From positions 1 to 22,670 of the forward strand of contig DATEAT010000115.1 in assembly GCA_035288225.1 (NCBI GenBank): a stretch of DNA of 22,670 nt. Reading direction: 5' to 3'. The notes beneath the pieces were generated by a model. That model was not told where the DNA came from. It worked only from the letters and a program-made list of their open reading frames with translations, and searched no databases. The translations under genes and the position numbers were made by a program. Below, piece by piece: positions 20,384-22,670 of this stretch (the first letter of the stretch is position 1; the number at the start of each line of letters is the position of its first letter). This DNA comes from RBG-16-64-43 sp035288225. Its GTDB lineage: Bacteria; Chloroflexota; Anaerolineae; Anaerolineales; RBG-16-64-43.

Positions 20384-22156
20384 TTACTCCTCTTCGGGGC
20401 CGACCACCAGCTTCCACTCACCGTGGATGCCGTCCTGGGTGACGCCGAAGAAGGCGCGCACGCCTTGCGGGATGCGCTGCACGAGGTCGTAGCGGCTCAC
20501 GCCGCGGTGGCTGCGCTTCTTGAGCAGTGCCAGATCGCCCACCCAGTTCAGCTTCTCGAGGGGCGGCAGGGCCGAGAATTCGGTGATGGCGTAGTGCCAC
20601 AGTCGGCGGGCCGAGGCTTGAGTGACGTTCTTGACCACGTTGCCGTTGCGCAGGTCGCGCATGGTGTAGTAACGCGTTCCATCGCGATCTTCGGAACTCA
20701 CCACCTCCACGCCCGTGCGCGGGGCGGCCAGTGACGGCGCGGGCTTCTCCCCGCCTTCGGGCGGCTCCGGGGCCTCCACCGGCGGCGCGGCGGCAACCAC
20801 GGGTTCAACCTCGGTGAGGGCGCGGCGCTGGCCGCGCAGCACCAGGTCGACGATCTCGTCGCGTACCGCCACTCCGGTTTCGGATTCGTCGCGGATGTAG
20901 ATTTTGTTGTCGTCCACTGCGTAGGGCGGGTCATCACCGCGCGGCACGATGATGCGGATGACCTTTTTGCCGCCCGTCTCCTGCACATCCACCGTGCAAT
21001 GTAGCTCGGGGCTGATCTTGGCGCCGAGCTCTTTCTCGAGCTGCTCGACGGCCTGGGCGGGGTTTTGTATCCCGAGCGGTGCCTCCTGAGGGTTGGGGCT
21101 GACCCCGATGTAGAGCATGCCGCCGTTGGCGTTGGCAAAGGCGCACACGTCGGCGATGATTTCGTACAGTTTGCCGCCGCGCACGGTCAGGCTGTCGTGA
21201 AAGTCCTGATTGATGGACGGCCCTTCGCTGCGCGCCTGCTGGATGAAATCGAAGGCCTCCTCGCGCGCCGCACGATGCGGACGCGTCCGCGCGAAGTCGT
21301 CGCTTTCGAAGAGTTCCTGCAAGGCCTCGAAGCTGAGCTCCGGCAAGGCGACGTCCGTGGCCCGGTCGCCCACGCCCAGGTTCTTGCGGTTGCTCGGGTC
21401 GGCGCGCAAGCGGTGGGCATCCGACCCCTGAACGCAGTGCATGCGCCGGGGGTACTCGGGCTTGGTGCCGCTGAAAAAGGCGGCCGTCGAATGGCGCCCG
21501 CGCTGTTCCAGGTCGGTGACCTCCAGCGCGGCCAGATGCGGGTCCTGGGTGTAGGCGATCTTGGTCTGACCGCCGAAATCGAAACCGCGCAATGCGACCC
21601 CGTTGGAGGAATTGGCGTGCGCCGCTATCGCCAGCCCCCCGCCCTCATGGATGCGGCGGTAGGCAGTGAGCACATCGGCGGTGGCTCCGACCGTCGACGA
21701 ACCCAGGTCGAGCTGGTCGACCGGCACGTTCAGGTCGAGCAAGATGTGTTCGATCTCGCGGATGGACTTGGAGGGCGGAAAAATGCCCATGACGTGGAAG
21801 CCCAGCGTGGCGGTGAACTCGAAGGCCGGGAAGACGAGCACCTTCTTGAGCAGCGTGCGGTATTCCTCCAGCCGGCGCCGTTCCTCATCGGTCAGGCGGC
21901 CGCTGCGGCCGAGCTGCTCGAGAAAGGCGATGTCTTCCTGCATGCGGCGGTAGCCGGCCACCGTATTGTGGTCGGCAAAGGCGATCGCCGCCAGGCCGCG
22001 GGCCTCCGCCCGCCGCAAGACATCTAAGAAGGTCGCCTCCGGCTCCTGGAAATCCGAAGAGGCGGGGGAGTGCAAGTGCAGATCAATGGTGTACCACTGA
22101 CGTGGTTTGTGTGGTGAACGACGACTCACAGCAATCTCATTCTGTTGAATGCTCAA
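20384..22156 (-). CDS. PHP-domain phosphoesterase fused to an AlbA_2/Schlafen-like domain
   Basis: This 590-residue, multi-domain protein is of unknown function. Residues about 20-255 form a PHP domain with metal-binding motifs DLHLHS (H27, H29), ADHN (D62, H63), E113, H121, H180 and GSDAH (D246, H248), so hydrolysis of a phosphoester is plausible. Residues about 300-448 resemble the AlbA_2 (Schlafen AlbA) domain, with EIIADVCAFANANGGMLYIGV near 330-350. A Pro/Ala/Glu-rich linker follows (about 449-492). The last 98 residues (YTMRDLRNGNVVKNVT, then FFGVTQDGIHGEWKLVV) form a compact conserved-looking domain I do not recognise. No ATPase motif is present, which separates it from TrlF-type PHP-ATPases. 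The start is uncertain: TTG at 22156 (used here) or GTG at 22129. It follows the receiver gene by 33 nt. Confidence 0.82.
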   Translation of the reverse strand: MSIQQNEIAVSRRSPHKPRQWYTIDLHLHSPASSDFQEPEATFLDVLRRAEARGLAAIAFADHNTVAGYRRMQEDIAFLEQLGRSGRLTDEERRRLEEYRTLLKKVLVFPAFEFTATLGFHVMGIFPPSKSIREIEHILLDLNVPVDQLDLGSSTVGATADVLTAYRRIHEGGGLAIAAHANSSNGVALRGFDFGGQTKIAYTQDPHLAALEVTDLEQRGRHSTAAFFSGTKPEYPRRMHCVQGSDAHRLRADPSNRKNLGVGDRATDVALPELSFEALQELFESDDFARTRPHRAAREEAFDFIQQARSEGPSINQDFHDSLTVRGGKLYEIIADVCAFANANGGMLYIGVSPNPQEAPLGIQNPAQAVEQLEKELGAKISPELHCTVDVQETGGKKVIRIIVPRGDDPPYAVDDNKIYIRDESETGVAVRDEIVDLVLRGQRRALTEVEPVVAAAPPVEAPEPPEGGEKPAPSLAAPRTGVEVVSSEDRDGTRYYTMRDLRNGNVVKNVTQASARRLWHYAITEFSALPPLEKLNWVGDLALLKKRSHRGVSRYDLVQRIPQGVRAFFGVTQDGIHGEWKLVVGPEEE

Positions 22157-22189
22157 TGTCCCGGCCGGAACGCGAGGCGGCCGGGCGCC

Positions 22190-22561
22190 TCATGCCGCGG
22201 GTGATGCGCCGTCGGCGGTTGGTTTCAGCAGCCGGACAAGGTCGTCCGGCATATACGGCTTGAGCAAGAAGGCGTCCGCGCCCTTCTTCTTGCACTCGAT
22301 CGAGACGTCCATCCCCGACACCATCACCACCCGGGTGGCCCCCAGGCGCGGGTGAGCACGGATGCTTTCCAGTATTTGCATGCCATTCTGACCGGCCAGG
22401 AATACATCCAGCAATACGACGTCGGGATTCTCGCTCTCGACCAACGGCAACACCGGCTCGCCCAGGGTCAAGGCGCGCACGGTAAAGCCCTCCAATTCAA
22501 GGAAGGTGCGCAGCAAAGTCACCATGTCGCGGTCATCTTCGAGCAGCAAGACTTTAGACAT
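22190..22561 (-). CDS. Stand-alone response-regulator receiver domain
   Basis: This 123-residue protein consists only of a CheY-like receiver. The acidic pocket D9/D10, the phospho-acceptor D52 (VLLDVF), S82 and the conserved K101 (LLKP) are all present, so it should accept phosphate from a histidine kinase. There is no DNA-binding or enzymatic output domain. It presumably acts by protein contact. Its ATG overlaps the stop of the upstream frame (ATGTCTAA), and the PHP-domain gene follows 33 nt downstream. No kinase is visible in the window. Confidence 0.92.
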   Translation of the reverse strand: MSKVLLLEDDRDMVTLLRTFLELEGFTVRALTLGEPVLPLVESENPDVVLLDVFLAGQNGMQILESIRAHPRLGATRVVMVSGMDVSIECKKKGADAFLLKPYMPDDLVRLLKPTADGASPAA

Positions 22562-22670
22562 GCGAGCGCCCCTTGGCCGGTCGAGGCCGCCGAGCCGCGC
22601 CTGCGGCCCGTTTGGTGCGACGTTTGCGAGCGGCCGGCGCGGGCGGCGGGGTAAGCGGCGCGGCGACGAC
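22554..22670 (-). CDS. C-terminal tail of a protein beginning beyond the right edge
   Basis: An open minus-strand frame enters from the right edge and ends at the TAA inside ATGTCTAA at the start of the receiver gene. The visible 38 residues are Pro/Ala-rich, then strongly basic (for example RKRRTKRAAG and RRPRPAKGR). Such a tail suggests a disordered, nucleic-acid-binding or lysine/arginine-rich C-terminus. The overlap with the next gene supports it being real, but the protein cannot be identified from this fragment. Confidence 0.5.
   Translation of the reverse strand, partial: VVAAPLTPPPAPAARKRRTKRAAGAARRPRPAKGRSHV

Noticed and set aside
20384..22670. A known anti-phage defence system around the PHP protein
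   Set aside because: No ATPase, helicase, nuclease partner, toxin or mobile-element gene is present, and the neighbours look chromosomal; the defence reading is not supported.

Overview
The window is GC-rich bacterial chromosome and reads as core-genome DNA. The likely source is a member of the Chloroflexota (Anaerolineae-like). That placement is an inference from three things: the gene content and protein sequences, a large charged coiled-coil insert in RpoC, and a fused glutamate formimidoyltransferase/cyclodeaminase. No rRNA or other decisive marker is present. I saw no tRNA, rRNA, CRISPR array, insertion sequence or prophage gene.

Left part (1-6936, minus strand): the first seven genes of a complex I operon, in the order nuoA-B-C-D-E-F-G when read right to left. 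nuoG runs off the left edge. Several junctions overlap by 8-14 nt. A good sigma70-type promoter lies upstream of nuoA, and a dyad plus direct-repeat element sits just upstream of its -35 box. The iron-sulfur ligands of NuoB, E, F and G are all present, including the optional N7 cluster of NuoG.

Middle part (7215-12934): sucD-sucC (succinyl-CoA synthetase, minus strand) diverges from a plus-strand group. That group is ftcD (fused histidine/folate enzyme), a lipoprotein of the M23 peptidase family with an altered zinc-ligand motif, and a class I SAM methyltransferase-like protein whose start codon overlaps the peptidase stop codon. A strong hairpin terminator at 12959-12998 separates this group from the convergent rpoC.

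Right part (13034-22670, minus strand): rpoC stands alone, without rpoB next to it. It has its own near-consensus promoter, a structured leader of about 124 nt and its own terminator. Upstream lies a minus-strand cluster of a Tat-exported metallophosphoesterase lipoprotein, a MogA/MoaB-like molybdopterin enzyme, two GNAT acetyltransferases, a three-part protein (PHP phosphoesterase + AlbA_2/Schlafen-like domain + unrecognised C-terminal domain), a stand-alone response-regulator receiver, and the basic C-terminal tail of a protein that continues past the right edge.

Nuo and Suc link the TCA cycle to respiration, FtcD feeds one-carbon units into folate, and RpoC is core transcription. The least understood genes are the PHP-AlbA fusion with its receiver neighbour, and the M23/methyltransferase pair.
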